A DNA stretch of 64,000 nt, taken from positions 186,001-250,000 of the forward strand of contig NZ_SRLQ01000008.1 in assembly GCF_004745805.1 (NCBI RefSeq), in the 5' to 3' direction. The stretch comes from Mycolicibacterium sp. CH28 (GTDB lineage: Bacteria; Actinomycetota; Actinomycetes; Mycobacteriales; Mycobacteriaceae). Of this stretch, positions 16,739 to 27,804 are shown piece by piece. The notes under the pieces are model-generated. The model searched no databases. It was not told where the DNA came from and saw nothing but the letters and a program-made list of their open reading frames with translations. The position numbers and the translations under genes are program-made. Every line of letters begins with the position of its first letter. Position 1 is the stretch's first letter.

Positions 16739-17158
16739 TCAGGGGGCCGCGCGCAGCCGGCGCTTGATCCGCGTCAGCATCGCCGACATCCCGCGCAGCC
16801 GCAGCGGGCTGATCAGCGCGGCGAGACCCAGCTCGGAGTAGAAGTCGTCCGGCACGTCCAGGATGGCGGCGGCCGACTGCCCGTCCAGACCAGCCGCGAG
16901 GATGGCGGCGAAACCGCGCGTCGTCGGCGCTTCGGCCGGTGCACTGAAGAACAACCGGACATGCTCGGTGTCGGTGGTGTCGACGTGAAGGAACAGCGGC
17001 GACTGGCATTCCGGTACCGGCTCCATCGCCGCCTCTTCGAGATCGGCGGGTAGCGCGGGTAGTTCGTTGGCGAACTCCAACAACAACGTCAGCTTGTCCT
17101 GGCCCTGCATGTCGGCGAAGTCCGACACCACCTCGGCCAGGGCCGGCGGCATGCTCAC
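16739..17158 (-). CDS. SufE family sulfur acceptor
   Basis: A 139-aa SufE-like protein that accepts persulfide sulfur during Fe-S or sulfur metabolism. The motif [12 protein letters not shown] contains the conserved Cys of the family, and the C-terminal part is the usual helical block ([14 protein letters not shown]). The GTG at 17158 overlaps the sseA stop by 4 bp; an ATG two codons later (17152) is an alternative. Pairing with the rhodanese SseA suggests sulfur transfer between them. It corresponds to Rv3284. Confidence 0.88.
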   Translation of the reverse strand: MSMPPALAEVVSDFADMQGQDKLTLLLEFANELPALPADLEEAAMEPVPECQSPLFLHVDTTDTEHVRLFFSAPAEAPTTRGFAAILAAGLDGQSAAAILDVPDDFYSELGLAALISPLRLRGMSAMLTRIKRRLRAAP

Positions 17159-18078
17159 GAAGGTGCGGCCCCCGGCGTCTCGCCACTGACAATGGGCACC
17201 CGCACGGTGTTGCCCCACTCCGTCCACGAACCGTCGTAATTGCGGACACCAGGGATGCCCAGCAGATAGCTCAGCACGAACCAGGTGTGGCTGGACCGTT
17301 CGCCGATGCGGCAGTAGACGATGATGTCGTCCCCGGGCTCGACGAAGGAGTACACCTGCTCCAGCTCGGCCCGCTTGCGGAACCGGCCGCTGTCCTCGGC
17401 GGCTTTGGCCCACGGCACCGACACCGCGGTGGGGATGTGGCCACCGCGCAACGCGCCTTCCTCGGGGTAGTCTGGCATATGGGTGCGCTCGCCGGTGTAC
17501 TCCTGCGGTGAGCGCACGTCGATCAGCGTCGAATGGCCCAGGGACGCAAGGACATCGTCCTTGAAGGCGCGGATGGGCGATGAGCCGCTCGGGCGAAGAG
17601 CATCAGGGATGAGGTCGTTGCGTTCGACGACCGGATAACCCGTGGTGGCCTTGCTCGGCACGTCCAGCGTCGTCTCGCGGCCATTGGAGATCCACAGGTC
17701 GCGCCCGCCGTCGAGCAGACGCACGTCCGGATGGCCGAAGAGGGTGAACACCCACAGTGCGTAGGCAGCCCACCAGTTGCTCTTGTCGCCGTAGATCACC
17801 ACGGTGTCGTCCCGGGAGATGCCCTTGCGGTTCATCAGTTCGGCGAACTGCTCACCGGTGATGTAGTCACGCACGCGCGGATCGTTGAGGTCGGTGTGCC
17901 AGTCGATCTTCACGGCGCCGGGAATGTGGCCGATGTCGTAGAGCAACACGTCTTCGTCGGACTCGACGATCGCGAGGCCCTTGGTGCCCAGGTGTGCCGA
18001 CAGCCAGTCGGCGGTGACCAAGCGCTCGGGGTGGGCGTAGTCCTTCAGGGCGGGGCAGGGATCTGCAGGAAGCGACAC
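17155..18078 (-). CDS. sseA: Thiosulfate sulfurtransferase SseA (tandem rhodanese)
   Basis: A 307-aa two-domain rhodanese. The N-terminal rhodanese domain is inactive-like (residues about 15-140). The C-terminal domain contains the active-site loop [12 protein letters not shown], where the Cys carries the sulfane sulfur. The GTG at 18078 starts [14 protein letters not shown], the usual mycobacterial N-terminus. The frame is open a little upstream but lacks conservation. It is followed by sufE through a GTGA overlap and preceded by maf with a 20-bp gap. Confidence 0.9.
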   Translation of the reverse strand: MSLPADPCPALKDYAHPERLVTADWLSAHLGTKGLAIVESDEDVLLYDIGHIPGAVKIDWHTDLNDPRVRDYITGEQFAELMNRKGISRDDTVVIYGDKSNWWAAYALWVFTLFGHPDVRLLDGGRDLWISNGRETTLDVPSKATTGYPVVERNDLIPDALRPSGSSPIRAFKDDVLASLGHSTLIDVRSPQEYTGERTHMPDYPEEGALRGGHIPTAVSVPWAKAAEDSGRFRKRAELEQVYSFVEPGDDIIVYCRIGERSSHTWFVLSYLLGIPGVRNYDGSWTEWGNTVRVPIVSGETPGAAPS

Positions 18079-18098
18079 GACGATGAGCCTACCGCCGA

Positions 18099-18740
18099 TC
18101 AGCGGAGCTGATTGGCCGCCCACAGATCACCGATCGCCAGCCCGACGGAGGCGAACAACCCATGGGTGACCGACAGGCCAAGGCCCACGACGTTGGACGG
18201 GTCGCCGTCCACGCCGTCGATGAACCAGCCGCCCAGCCCGTCGAGTGTGAAAGCACCCGCCACCTGCAGGGGCTCGCCGCTGGCGATGTAGGCCGCCAGG
18301 TCGGTCGCGGCGGGTGTGGAGAACCGCACACGGGTGACCGCCGCCGCAGTGGCGCTGCGCGCTGCCGAGCCGTGCAGTACCCGGATGACGCAGTGCCCGG
18401 TATACAGCAGCCCGACTCGGCCGGCCATCGAATTCCACTGGCGCAGCGCCTCTTCGGCTGTTCCGGGTTTGCCGCGCAACTGCCCGTCGAGGTAGAGCAT
18501 CGAGTCGCAGCCGATCACTGCGCAGTCCGCGGCCACCGCGGGCTGCAGAACCTGGTGCACCGCATCGGCTTTGGCGCGGGCCAGGGCGGTCACGACGTCA
18601 CCGGGTTCGGCATCGGGTCCCAGGCTGGCGACGATGGAGTCTTCGTCGACCCCCGAGACGACGACCAGCGGGTCGATCCCGGCGCCGCGCAGCACCCGCA
18701 ATCGACCCGAGGATGCCGAGCCAAGCACGACCCGGGTCAT
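18099..18740 (-). CDS. maf: Maf-like nucleoside triphosphate pyrophosphatase
   Basis: A 213-aa Maf/HAM1-fold pyrophosphatase that removes modified or mispaired nucleotides. The opening [17 protein letters not shown] is the Maf signature, and [15 protein letters not shown] carries the catalytic Asp. Total length is normal. It lies 10 bp downstream of accE5, in the conserved block accD5-accE5-maf-sseA-sufE. Confidence 0.92.
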   Translation of the reverse strand: MTRVVLGSASSGRLRVLRGAGIDPLVVVSGVDEDSIVASLGPDAEPGDVVTALARAKADAVHQVLQPAVAADCAVIGCDSMLYLDGQLRGKPGTAEEALRQWNSMAGRVGLLYTGHCVIRVLHGSAARSATAAAVTRVRFSTPAATDLAAYIASGEPLQVAGAFTLDGLGGWFIDGVDGDPSNVVGLGLSVTHGLFASVGLAIGDLWAANQLR

Positions 18741-18750
18741 CCGGCGCCGC

Positions 18751-21153
<2,403 letters not shown>

Positions 21154-22410
21154 ATGCGGTGCCGATTGTGTGGTTCGGATCAGCTGGTCAGTGTCGTTGA
21201 TCTGGGTGCGACACCGCCCTGTGAGCGCTTCCTGGCGGTCGACGAGCTCGACCTGCCCGAACCGACGTTCCCCTTGCACCTTCGGGTCTGCGGGCAGTGC
21301 CTGCTCCTGCAGATTCCGGCGCTGATCGCGCCCGAGGACACGTTCACCGAGTACGCGTACTTCTCGTCGTTCTCCGACAGCTGGGTGGCGCACGCCAAAG
21401 CCTTCGTCCAGGACACCGCCGCAACCCTCGGCCTGGGGTCGCAGTCCTTCGTCGTCGAGGTCGCGAGCAATGACGGCTACCTGCTGCAGCACGTCATGGC
21501 CGAGGGCATCGACTGTCTCGGTATCGAACCGTCGGAGAACGTCGGGGCGGCTGCCCGCGATCGCGGGGTGCCGACGATGACCGCGTTCCTCGACGAGGAC
21601 GTGGCCCGGCTGGTGACTGCGCGGCATCGGCCGGCCGATCTGGTGATCGCCAACAACGTGTACGCGCACGTCCCCGACATCGTGGGCTTCGGTCGTGGGC
21701 TGCGCGCGCTGCTCGCCGACGACGGCTGGTTGAGCATCGAGGTTCACCATGCGCTCAATCTGGTCGCGCTCGGCCAGTTCGACACCATCTACCACGAGCA
21801 CTTCCAGTACTACACGGTCCTCTCCGCGACCACAGCCCTCGCCGCGGCGGGCCTGACGTTGGTCGACGTCGAATTGCTGCCCACCCATGGCGGGTCCATC
21901 CGGCTGTGGGCGCGACCGCAGGAGCTCGGAGCCGAGCCCACTTCCCGGTGTTTCGAGATTCTGCGCCTGGAAGAACAAGCCGGTCTGCACCGCATCGAGG
22001 GGTACCTGGGGCTGCGCGCCCGCACCGAGGCACTGCGACACGATCTGCTGGCGTTCCTGTTGGAGTGCAAGGCGAACAACAAGAAGGTTGTCGGCTACGG
22101 CGCGCCGGGCAAGGGCAACACGCTGCTGAACTACTGCGGGATTCGCAGCGACCTCTTGGAATACACGGTTGACCGCAATCCCTACAAACACGGCCAGTTC
22201 ACGCCGGGCACCCGGATTCCGATCCGGGAGACCGAGGCGATCGCCGAGGACCGTCCCGATGTCGTCCTGGTGCTGCCGTGGAACCTGGAAGTTGAGCTGA
22301 CCAGCCAGCTTTCCTACGTCTCAAGCTGGGGCGGCAAACTGTACTACCCCCTGCCGACATTGCACGAAGCCGTTATGCAGCCGCAATCCGTTGGGAGCCA
22401 GAGCATATGA
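21154..22410 (+). CDS. Zinc-ribbon C-methyltransferase (nucleotide-sugar type)
   Basis: A 418-aa SAM-dependent methyltransferase of the NovU/TylCIII family that methylates a carbon of a deoxyhexose. An N-terminal zinc site is formed by Cys3, 6, 46 and 49. Motif I is VEVASNDGYLLQ (101-112), followed by GIEPSEN (123-129). The catalytic YHEH is at 213-216, and GGSIRLW follows. The C-terminal NAD-like domain has GKGNTLLNYC. The ATG at 21154 begins MRCRLCGSDQ. Its stop overlaps the next gene by 4 bp. First gene of the island; the acceptor sugar is unknown. Confidence 0.85.
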   Translation: MRCRLCGSDQLVSVVDLGATPPCERFLAVDELDLPEPTFPLHLRVCGQCLLLQIPALIAPEDTFTEYAYFSSFSDSWVAHAKAFVQDTAATLGLGSQSFVVEVASNDGYLLQHVMAEGIDCLGIEPSENVGAAARDRGVPTMTAFLDEDVARLVTARHRPADLVIANNVYAHVPDIVGFGRGLRALLADDGWLSIEVHHALNLVALGQFDTIYHEHFQYYTVLSATTALAAAGLTLVDVELLPTHGGSIRLWARPQELGAEPTSRCFEILRLEEQAGLHRIEGYLGLRARTEALRHDLLAFLLECKANNKKVVGYGAPGKGNTLLNYCGIRSDLLEYTVDRNPYKHGQFTPGTRIPIRETEAIAEDRPDVVLVLPWNLEVELTSQLSYVSSWGGKLYYPLPTLHEAVMQPQSVGSQSI

Positions 22411-23213
22411 AGGTCGTGCTGTTTTGCGGCGGATACGGGATGCGGATGCGCAACAGTGTCCACGACGACATCCCGAAGCCGATGCAGATGGTCGGTCCCC
22501 GTCCGCTGCTGTGGCACGTCATGCGTTACTACGCCTACTTCGGGCACAAGGATTTCATCCTGTGCCTCGGCTACGGTGCGTCGCACATCAAGGACTTCTT
22601 CCTCGAATACCGTGAGACGGCGTCCAACGACTTCGTGATGCGCGACGGCGATGTCCACCTGCTCGACAACGACATCAGCGACTGGACGATCACGTTCGTC
22701 GACACCGGGTTGGAATCGCCCATCGGCGAACGACTTCGGCGAGTGCGCGACTATCTCGGCGATGACCCGTACTTTCTTGCCAACTACGCCGATGTGTTGA
22801 CCGATGCCCGCCTCGATGACATCGTCGACAAGTTCCACGAATCCGGCGCCGCAGCTTCGATGATGCTGGTCCCGCCGCAACAATCCTTCCACTGTGTCGA
22901 GGTCGCCGACTCCGGCCAGGTCAAGGACATCGTCCCGGTGGCGAAGTTGCCGATCTGGGTCAATGGCGGGTTTTTCGTTCTCTCCCAGGAGATCTTCGAG
23001 CACCTTCCGGCCGGTGGTGACCTGGTGGCTGATGCCTGCGATGTGCTGGCCGGCCAGGGCAGACTGTTCGGCTACCGGCATGAGGGCTTTTGGAAGCCGG
23101 CCGACACCTTCAAGGAGCGTGCTGAGCTCGACGACGGCTATCGGCATGGCAACCGACCCTGGATGCTTTGGGAACAGCCGGCGCAGGTAGCCGCGGAGGC
23201 CTCGCATGCGTGA
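22407..23213 (+). CDS. Sugar-1-phosphate nucleotidyltransferase (glucose-1-phosphate cytidylyltransferase-like)
   Basis: A 268-aa nucleotidyltransferase. The N-terminal GGYGMRMR and IPKPMQMVG replace the usual GGxGTRL...PKPM, which is the RfbF-like form. It makes the activated sugar that the following enzymes modify. CTP specificity is likely but not certain. The ATG overlaps the methyltransferase stop (ATGA). Its own 3' end overlaps the PIG-L gene by 8 bp, so the cassette is translated as a unit. Confidence 0.78.
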   Translation: MKVVLFCGGYGMRMRNSVHDDIPKPMQMVGPRPLLWHVMRYYAYFGHKDFILCLGYGASHIKDFFLEYRETASNDFVMRDGDVHLLDNDISDWTITFVDTGLESPIGERLRRVRDYLGDDPYFLANYADVLTDARLDDIVDKFHESGAAASMMLVPPQQSFHCVEVADSGQVKDIVPVAKLPIWVNGGFFVLSQEIFEHLPAGGDLVADACDVLAGQGRLFGYRHEGFWKPADTFKERAELDDGYRHGNRPWMLWEQPAQVAAEASHA

Positions 23214-23856
23214 GCTGTCGACCGGAGCCGTCGGCGAGATCGCGGTCCTCGGCGCGCACTGCGACGACATCGCGATCGGAATGGGTGGGACGTTGCTTGC
23301 CCTCGCGGCTGCCGAACCCGGCCTGCGAGTGCACGCTTTGGTGCTGTCCGGCGGCGCGACGGCGCGCGAATCGGAGGAGCGCGTCGCGCTGGACGCGTTC
23401 TGCCCCGGCGCGGCAGTGCATGTCACCGTCCTGGACCTCCCGGATGGCCGCACGCCCGCGCGCTGGGAGCAGGTCAAGACCGCGTTGCGCGACTTCCGTC
23501 AAACATGCGATCCGACAGTGGTCTTCGGCCCCCATCGCCACGATGCCCACCAGGATCACCGGTTGCTCGCCGAGCTGTTGCCGACGGAGTTCCGAGATCA
23601 CGTGATCCTGGGCTACGAGATTCTGAAGTGGGAGACCGACACACCCCGGCCCACCGTCTTTCACCCGCTCCCGGAAGGGGTCGCCGAGGAGAAGGCCCGG
23701 CTGCTGTGCAAGCACTACCCGTCACAGATGATGCACGACTGGTTCGACGAGGACGCCTTCCTCGGCCTGTCGCGGCTGCGGGGCGTTCAGTGCCGGAGCC
23801 GGCACGCCGAGGCGTTCAGTGCCGAGAAGCTCTCTCTACACTTCGGAGGTTGTTGA
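23206..23856 (+). CDS. PIG-L family deacetylase
   Basis: A 216-aa LmbE/PIG-L zinc hydrolase, a family that removes N-acetyl groups from GlcNAc conjugates (as in MshB, Mca). The N-terminal AHCDD (His18, Asp20, Asp21) is the zinc and catalytic motif with Cys in place of the usual Pro. HRHDAHQDHR around residue 108 supplies the other zinc His. In this setting it may deacetylate an amino sugar on the nucleotide or the lipid-linked intermediate. It ends one base before the SDR gene. Confidence 0.8.
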   Translation: MRELSTGAVGEIAVLGAHCDDIAIGMGGTLLALAAAEPGLRVHALVLSGGATARESEERVALDAFCPGAAVHVTVLDLPDGRTPARWEQVKTALRDFRQTCDPTVVFGPHRHDAHQDHRLLAELLPTEFRDHVILGYEILKWETDTPRPTVFHPLPEGVAEEKARLLCKHYPSQMMHDWFDEDAFLGLSRLRGVQCRSRHAEAFSAEKLSLHFGGC

Positions 23857-24894
23857 ATGCGGGTACTAGTCACGGGACACCAGGGTTATCTGGGCACGGT
23901 CTTGGTGCCGGTGTTGCGCGATGCCGGGCACGACGTAATCGGCTTGGACTCTGGATATTTCGCCGATTGCGTGCTGGGACCCGAACCCGAGGATCCGCCG
24001 CAGATCGGTGGTGGCCCACGTGATCTGCGGGCTGTCACCGCCGAACACCTTGCCGGTATCGACGCCGTGGTCCATCTGGCCGCGTTGTCCAACGATCCGC
24101 TCGGCGATCTGACCCCCGATGTCACCTACCAGATCAACTACCACGCATCGGTCCAGTTGGCGAAGGCCGCCAAGGAGGCCGGGGTGGCCCGCTTCGTCTA
24201 CGCGTCAACCTGCTCGGTGTACGGCTCGGCCGGTGACGATCTGGTCGACGAGAACGCACCGCTTCGGCCGCTGACTCCTTATGCGGAAAGCAAGGTCTGG
24301 GTCGAGGACGATGTGGCATCGATCGCAGACAGCGGATTCGCCCCCGTATTTCTGCGTAATGCGACAGCGTTCGGATTCTCTCCGCGCCTGCGCGCCGACA
24401 TCGTGCTGAACAACCTGGTCGGGCATGCGGTGCTCAGCGGGGTTGTGAAAGTGCTCTCCGATGGCACGCCGTGGCGTCCGCTGGTCCACGCTCAGGACAT
24501 CGCGCGTGCGGTGGCGCTATGTCTGATCGCCCCGGCTTCCACGATCACCGGTCAGGCATTCAACATCGGCACCGAGCGGAACAACGTCACGGTGGCCGAG
24601 ATCGCCGGCAGGGTGGCCGAGGTGGTGCCCGGGGCCGAACTCTGCATTACCGGCGAGACGGGCGCGGACCCGCGGTCCTACCGCGTCGACTTCTCCAAAG
24701 CGCGAGACATGCTCGGATACGAGGCGCAGTGGACGGTGGCAGACGGCGCCGCGGAGCTGTATTCGGCATACAGCGCCTACGGGCTCACCGACTCGGCATT
24801 CGCCGACCGCTTTACCCGGCTGGCACGCTTGAAGGAGCTCCGCAGCTCAGGTGTGCTCGATGCCGCTATGTGGCGGGCGGATCGAGTTGGCTGA
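23857..24894 (+). CDS. NAD-dependent epimerase/dehydratase (extended SDR)
   Basis: A 345-aa nucleotide-sugar SDR. The Rossmann motif is TGHQGYLG (6-13), the catalytic triad lies in ASTCSVYG (116-123) and YAESK (142-146), and a sugar-binding C-terminal part follows. It may act as a 4-epimerase, 4,6-dehydratase or 4-reductase on the sugar activated by the gene two before. Start directly abuts the PIG-L stop. Its 3' end overlaps the convergent epimerase by 29 bp. Confidence 0.82.
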   Translation: MRVLVTGHQGYLGTVLVPVLRDAGHDVIGLDSGYFADCVLGPEPEDPPQIGGGPRDLRAVTAEHLAGIDAVVHLAALSNDPLGDLTPDVTYQINYHASVQLAKAAKEAGVARFVYASTCSVYGSAGDDLVDENAPLRPLTPYAESKVWVEDDVASIADSGFAPVFLRNATAFGFSPRLRADIVLNNLVGHAVLSGVVKVLSDGTPWRPLVHAQDIARAVALCLIAPASTITGQAFNIGTERNNVTVAEIAGRVAEVVPGAELCITGETGADPRSYRVDFSKARDMLGYEAQWTVADGAAELYSAYSAYGLTDSAFADRFTRLARLKELRSSGVLDAAMWRADRVG

Positions 24895-25423
24895 CAAGCC
24901 GGCGCCAGCTGCCAGCCGCCCGGTCCCGGGCCGAGACGGCCGTCGGCGGCAGCGGCCACGTAATCGCCAGATCGGGATCGTCGAATGCCACCGAAAGATC
25001 TTCGGCGGGGTTGTGTGCCCGGTTGATCCGGTAACACACGTCGGCAGTCGGGGTCAGGGCCTGGAAGCCGTGCAAGAAGCCCGGGGGCAGATACAGGTGG
25101 AGGAACTCCGAGTCATCGAGTTGCAGACCAACGTGATCGCCGAAGGTCGGAGAGTCGGGGCGGATGTCGACGACCACGTCGTAGACGGCGCCATTGGCGC
25201 AGCGCACCAGCTTTGCTTCGCCGGCTCCCGAACGCCCGTGCATTCCGCGGATCGTGCCCTGCTTGGAGCGGGATTGGGAATCCTGGATGAACGTGGCGCT
25301 GTAGCCCCTGGTTCCGAGGTGATCGTCGAAGATCTCCGCATCGAACGTCCGGGTGAAGAACCCCCGTTCGTCGGAAAATGGTTGCGGCACCAGGATGACG
25401 ACGTCCTTGAGGCTGGTTCGCAT
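24866..25423 (-). CDS. RmlC-like dTDP-sugar 3,5-epimerase
   Basis: A 185-aa cupin of the RmlC family. The catalytic His62 is in IRGMHG, Lys71 in EAKLVRC, and Tyr131 (CYRIN) is present. The second active-site Tyr of RmlC, six residues on, is His137, so the enzyme may epimerise only one carbon. The ATG at 25423 gives MRTSLKDVVILVP. It is convergent with the SDR gene and divergent from the second methyltransferase across only 23 bp, the only cassette gene on the minus strand. Confidence 0.8.
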   Translation of the reverse strand: MRTSLKDVVILVPQPFSDERGFFTRTFDAEIFDDHLGTRGYSATFIQDSQSRSKQGTIRGMHGRSGAGEAKLVRCANGAVYDVVVDIRPDSPTFGDHVGLQLDDSEFLHLYLPPGFLHGFQALTPTADVCYRINRAHNPAEDLSVAFDDPDLAITWPLPPTAVSARDRAAGSWRRLVSQLDPPAT

Positions 25424-25446
25424 GATCCGCACGGAGTCATGGTGCC

Positions 25447-26598
25447 ATGAACGCATGCCGGGGGTGCCGCAGTGGTGAAATGGCTCCGGTGCTCGACCTG
25501 GGGCGGGTTCCAGCACAGGATTTCTTTCCGCCGGTCACTGATCCGGTGGTCACCGGCGAGTCGAAGCACCAATTGTCGATGGTGCAGTGCACCGCATGTG
25601 GTTTGGCGCAACTCGCCGACGACGACACCGTGCCAGACGAGCCACGCGGAATCGAGCCGCTTGCCCTGAAGCTCCAGGCTGCCGATGCCGTGGACAGGGT
25701 GGCGGCGGCGGGATGGCTGCGTGGAAATACGGTGCGCGAGTTCGGGAGTCCCCATGGCGGGACGTGGGTCCCGCTGCTCACTGCGCGCGGATTCGGCTCG
25801 GCGGCAGTCGCCGACGTCGTCCTGGACTCCTTGGGTTTGATGCACGAGCCTGACCAGGTGGCGGCCGTCGCACAGCGGGCGGCTGCCACTGCTGAGGACG
25901 GCGTATTGCTTCTGCAGTATCACTCGCTGGCCACCATCGTCGGCAAGAAGCAGTGGAATGCGCTGCGGCATGGGCACTTCGCCTACTACTCGACGGCGGC
26001 CATCGTCGGACTGCTCAACCGGGCCGGGATGAGTGCGGTGGACGCCTGGGAGTTCGACCTGTACGGGGGAACAGTGCTCCTTGCGGCCGTGCACGGGCGA
26101 GCGGCCGCAGGGGAGTCCGTGAACCGAGTTCTCGCCGACGAGTCGCGAGTCGTCACACCGGAGGTGGTGGGAAGTCTGCAGGAAGCCGTCGACAACCACT
26201 GTCGGAGGTTGCGTGATTGGTTGGAATGTCAACGCAGCGACGGTAAGCGGGTCTATGCCTACGGTGCCGCGTCGCGTGCTGTTTCGTTGTTCGTGTTGTC
26301 GGGGGTGACCCGGCGGCTTGTCGCGGGCGTCGCTGATGCCTCCACCGCAAAGCAGGGTCGGCGGATGCCTGGGACGGATGTGCCGATCATCTCGCCTGCC
26401 CAACTGGCCGCGGCCGGTCCGGATTTCGTGCTCCTCACGGTTCCCGATCTATTGTCCGAGGTAGAGGCGCTCTATCCGGGTCTCGCCGGCCGTTGGATCA
26501 GCGATGAACAATTTGCGGCCTCCGCCGCCGTGATTCCAAATAGATGCGCCGATGCAATTGCAGCAAATATTGGTGCGTCACGTGTTCACGGTATTTGA
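25447..26598 (+). CDS. Degenerate C-methyltransferase paralogue
   Basis: A 383-aa relative of the NovU/TylCIII C-methyltransferases. It keeps the zinc-ribbon cysteines (Cys4, 7, 48, 51), the C-terminal domain and a YGGTVLLA strand. The SAM region is eroded: motif I is REFGSPHGGTW (97-107) and the GIEPS loop is missing. The catalytic YHEH reads RHGH (174-177), so Tyr and Glu are lost while both His remain. It may have another reaction, or act as a partner of the methyltransferase at 21154. It is the last gene of the sugar cassette; a 290-bp gap follows. Confidence 0.72.
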   Translation: MNACRGCRSGEMAPVLDLGRVPAQDFFPPVTDPVVTGESKHQLSMVQCTACGLAQLADDDTVPDEPRGIEPLALKLQAADAVDRVAAAGWLRGNTVREFGSPHGGTWVPLLTARGFGSAAVADVVLDSLGLMHEPDQVAAVAQRAAATAEDGVLLLQYHSLATIVGKKQWNALRHGHFAYYSTAAIVGLLNRAGMSAVDAWEFDLYGGTVLLAAVHGRAAAGESVNRVLADESRVVTPEVVGSLQEAVDNHCRRLRDWLECQRSDGKRVYAYGAASRAVSLFVLSGVTRRLVAGVADASTAKQGRRMPGTDVPIISPAQLAAAGPDFVLLTVPDLLSEVEALYPGLAGRWISDEQFAASAAVIPNRCADAIAANIGASRVHGI

Positions 26599-26889
26599 CC
26601 CGAGTCGAACAGCTCAATCCAGCCGGGGTTACCTGTCGGTCGCGGCAACGCCTTGTCGCGGTTGTGATTCGAAAAGTCGATGTGAAGGCGGTGTTTTCCG
26701 GAAGTCGCCGCGAGTTGCCTGTGTGGCGCGCGGGGGAGTAAAAGGCGGAAAGTCGAATACTTTATTGCCCGCGGGGGTGCGTCTGTGGCGAATTCTTGGT
26801 ACTTTGCTTAGAAGTCCAATGGAAGTCGCTGCGGATGGGGTGCGTCTCGGGGGAGCGTCACAGTGTTTTGGCCCGAGAGGAGAACGTCC
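26599..26889. other. Intergenic region with direct repeats before the glycosyltransferases
   Basis: No gene is visible. GGGGTGCGTCT occurs twice, at 26774-26784 and 26837-26847, 63 bp apart (six helical turns). GGAAGTCGC-C/T-GCG also occurs twice (26700 and 26821). AT content is higher than in the flanks. A second promoter with an activator site for the downstream glycosyltransferase group probably lies here. Confidence 0.45.
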
Positions 26890-27756
26890 GTGATCACGAA
26901 TGTCGTCGGCATCTGGGATGCGATGCCGCACGAGGGGAGGCGACCGAGGATCTCGGTGGTGATTCCCGCGCTCAACGAAGAGCGCAACTTGACCCACATC
27001 GCTTCACGCCTGCCGCACGACGTCGACGAAATCGTCTTCGTCGACGGTGGTTCTGTCGACAACACCGCGGCGGTCGCCAGAATGCTATGGCCGCAAGGCA
27101 TCCACATCGAACAAACCCGCAAGGGTAAAGGCAATGCCCTGGCGTGTGGATTCGCGGTCGCAACGGGCGACATCATCGTCATGATCGACGCCGACGGCAG
27201 CACCGATCCCGCGGAGATACCCCGGTTCGTCGGAGCGTTGGTTTCGGGCAAGGATTTCGCCAAGGGATCGCGTTTCATCCAAGGCGGCGGCAGCAGCGAC
27301 ATCACCCGGTTGCGACGCCTCGGCAACTGGGGACTCAACACGTTGGTCAACGTGCTCTTCGCGACCAAGTACACCGATCTTTGCTACGGATACAACGCCT
27401 TCTGGCGCGGCTGCCTCGAAGTAATGGACCTCCCGGACACGGGAATCGAGATGGCGCTGTGGGGTGACGGTTTCGAGATCGAATCGCTGATCAATGTTCG
27501 GGTCGCCGCCAGCGGTATGCAGATCGCCGAGGTTGGCAGCTTCGAACTGGACCGTATCCACGGGGCGAGCAACCTCAACGCGGTGAAGGACGGTCTCCGC
27601 ATTCTGTGGACGATCCTCCAGGAGTATCAGGGCGCCCGCCGTCGCGGCTGGCGACGCAATTCCCGCCCGAGGAATGTGATCGTGACGGCTGGGTCGATGA
27701 ACCGGGTCGACGAGGATCGACCGGACGAAGCGGTCCGGGACGTGCGGCACGCCTGA
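26890..27756 (+). CDS. GT2 glycosyltransferase (polyprenyl-phosphate type)
   Basis: A 288-aa family 2 glycosyltransferase. It has SVVIPALNEE at the N-terminus, FVDGGSVDNT, and MIDADGSTDP with the DxD metal site. RKGKGNALACGF and AKGSRF resemble the dolichol-phosphate-mannose synthase subgroup. It probably loads a sugar on polyprenyl phosphate. The GTG at 26890 is favoured by AGAGGAGAA about 7 nt upstream; the frame is open to 26863. No transmembrane anchor is obvious. Confidence 0.8.
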   Translation: MITNVVGIWDAMPHEGRRPRISVVIPALNEERNLTHIASRLPHDVDEIVFVDGGSVDNTAAVARMLWPQGIHIEQTRKGKGNALACGFAVATGDIIVMIDADGSTDPAEIPRFVGALVSGKDFAKGSRFIQGGGSSDITRLRRLGNWGLNTLVNVLFATKYTDLCYGYNAFWRGCLEVMDLPDTGIEMALWGDGFEIESLINVRVAASGMQIAEVGSFELDRIHGASNLNAVKDGLRILWTILQEYQGARRRGWRRNSRPRNVIVTAGSMNRVDEDRPDEAVRDVRHA

Positions 27757-27804
27757 GGCGGGCCGCGCAACTCGGTCCCAGCTGACCTGACCGGAGGGGT
27801 TACT

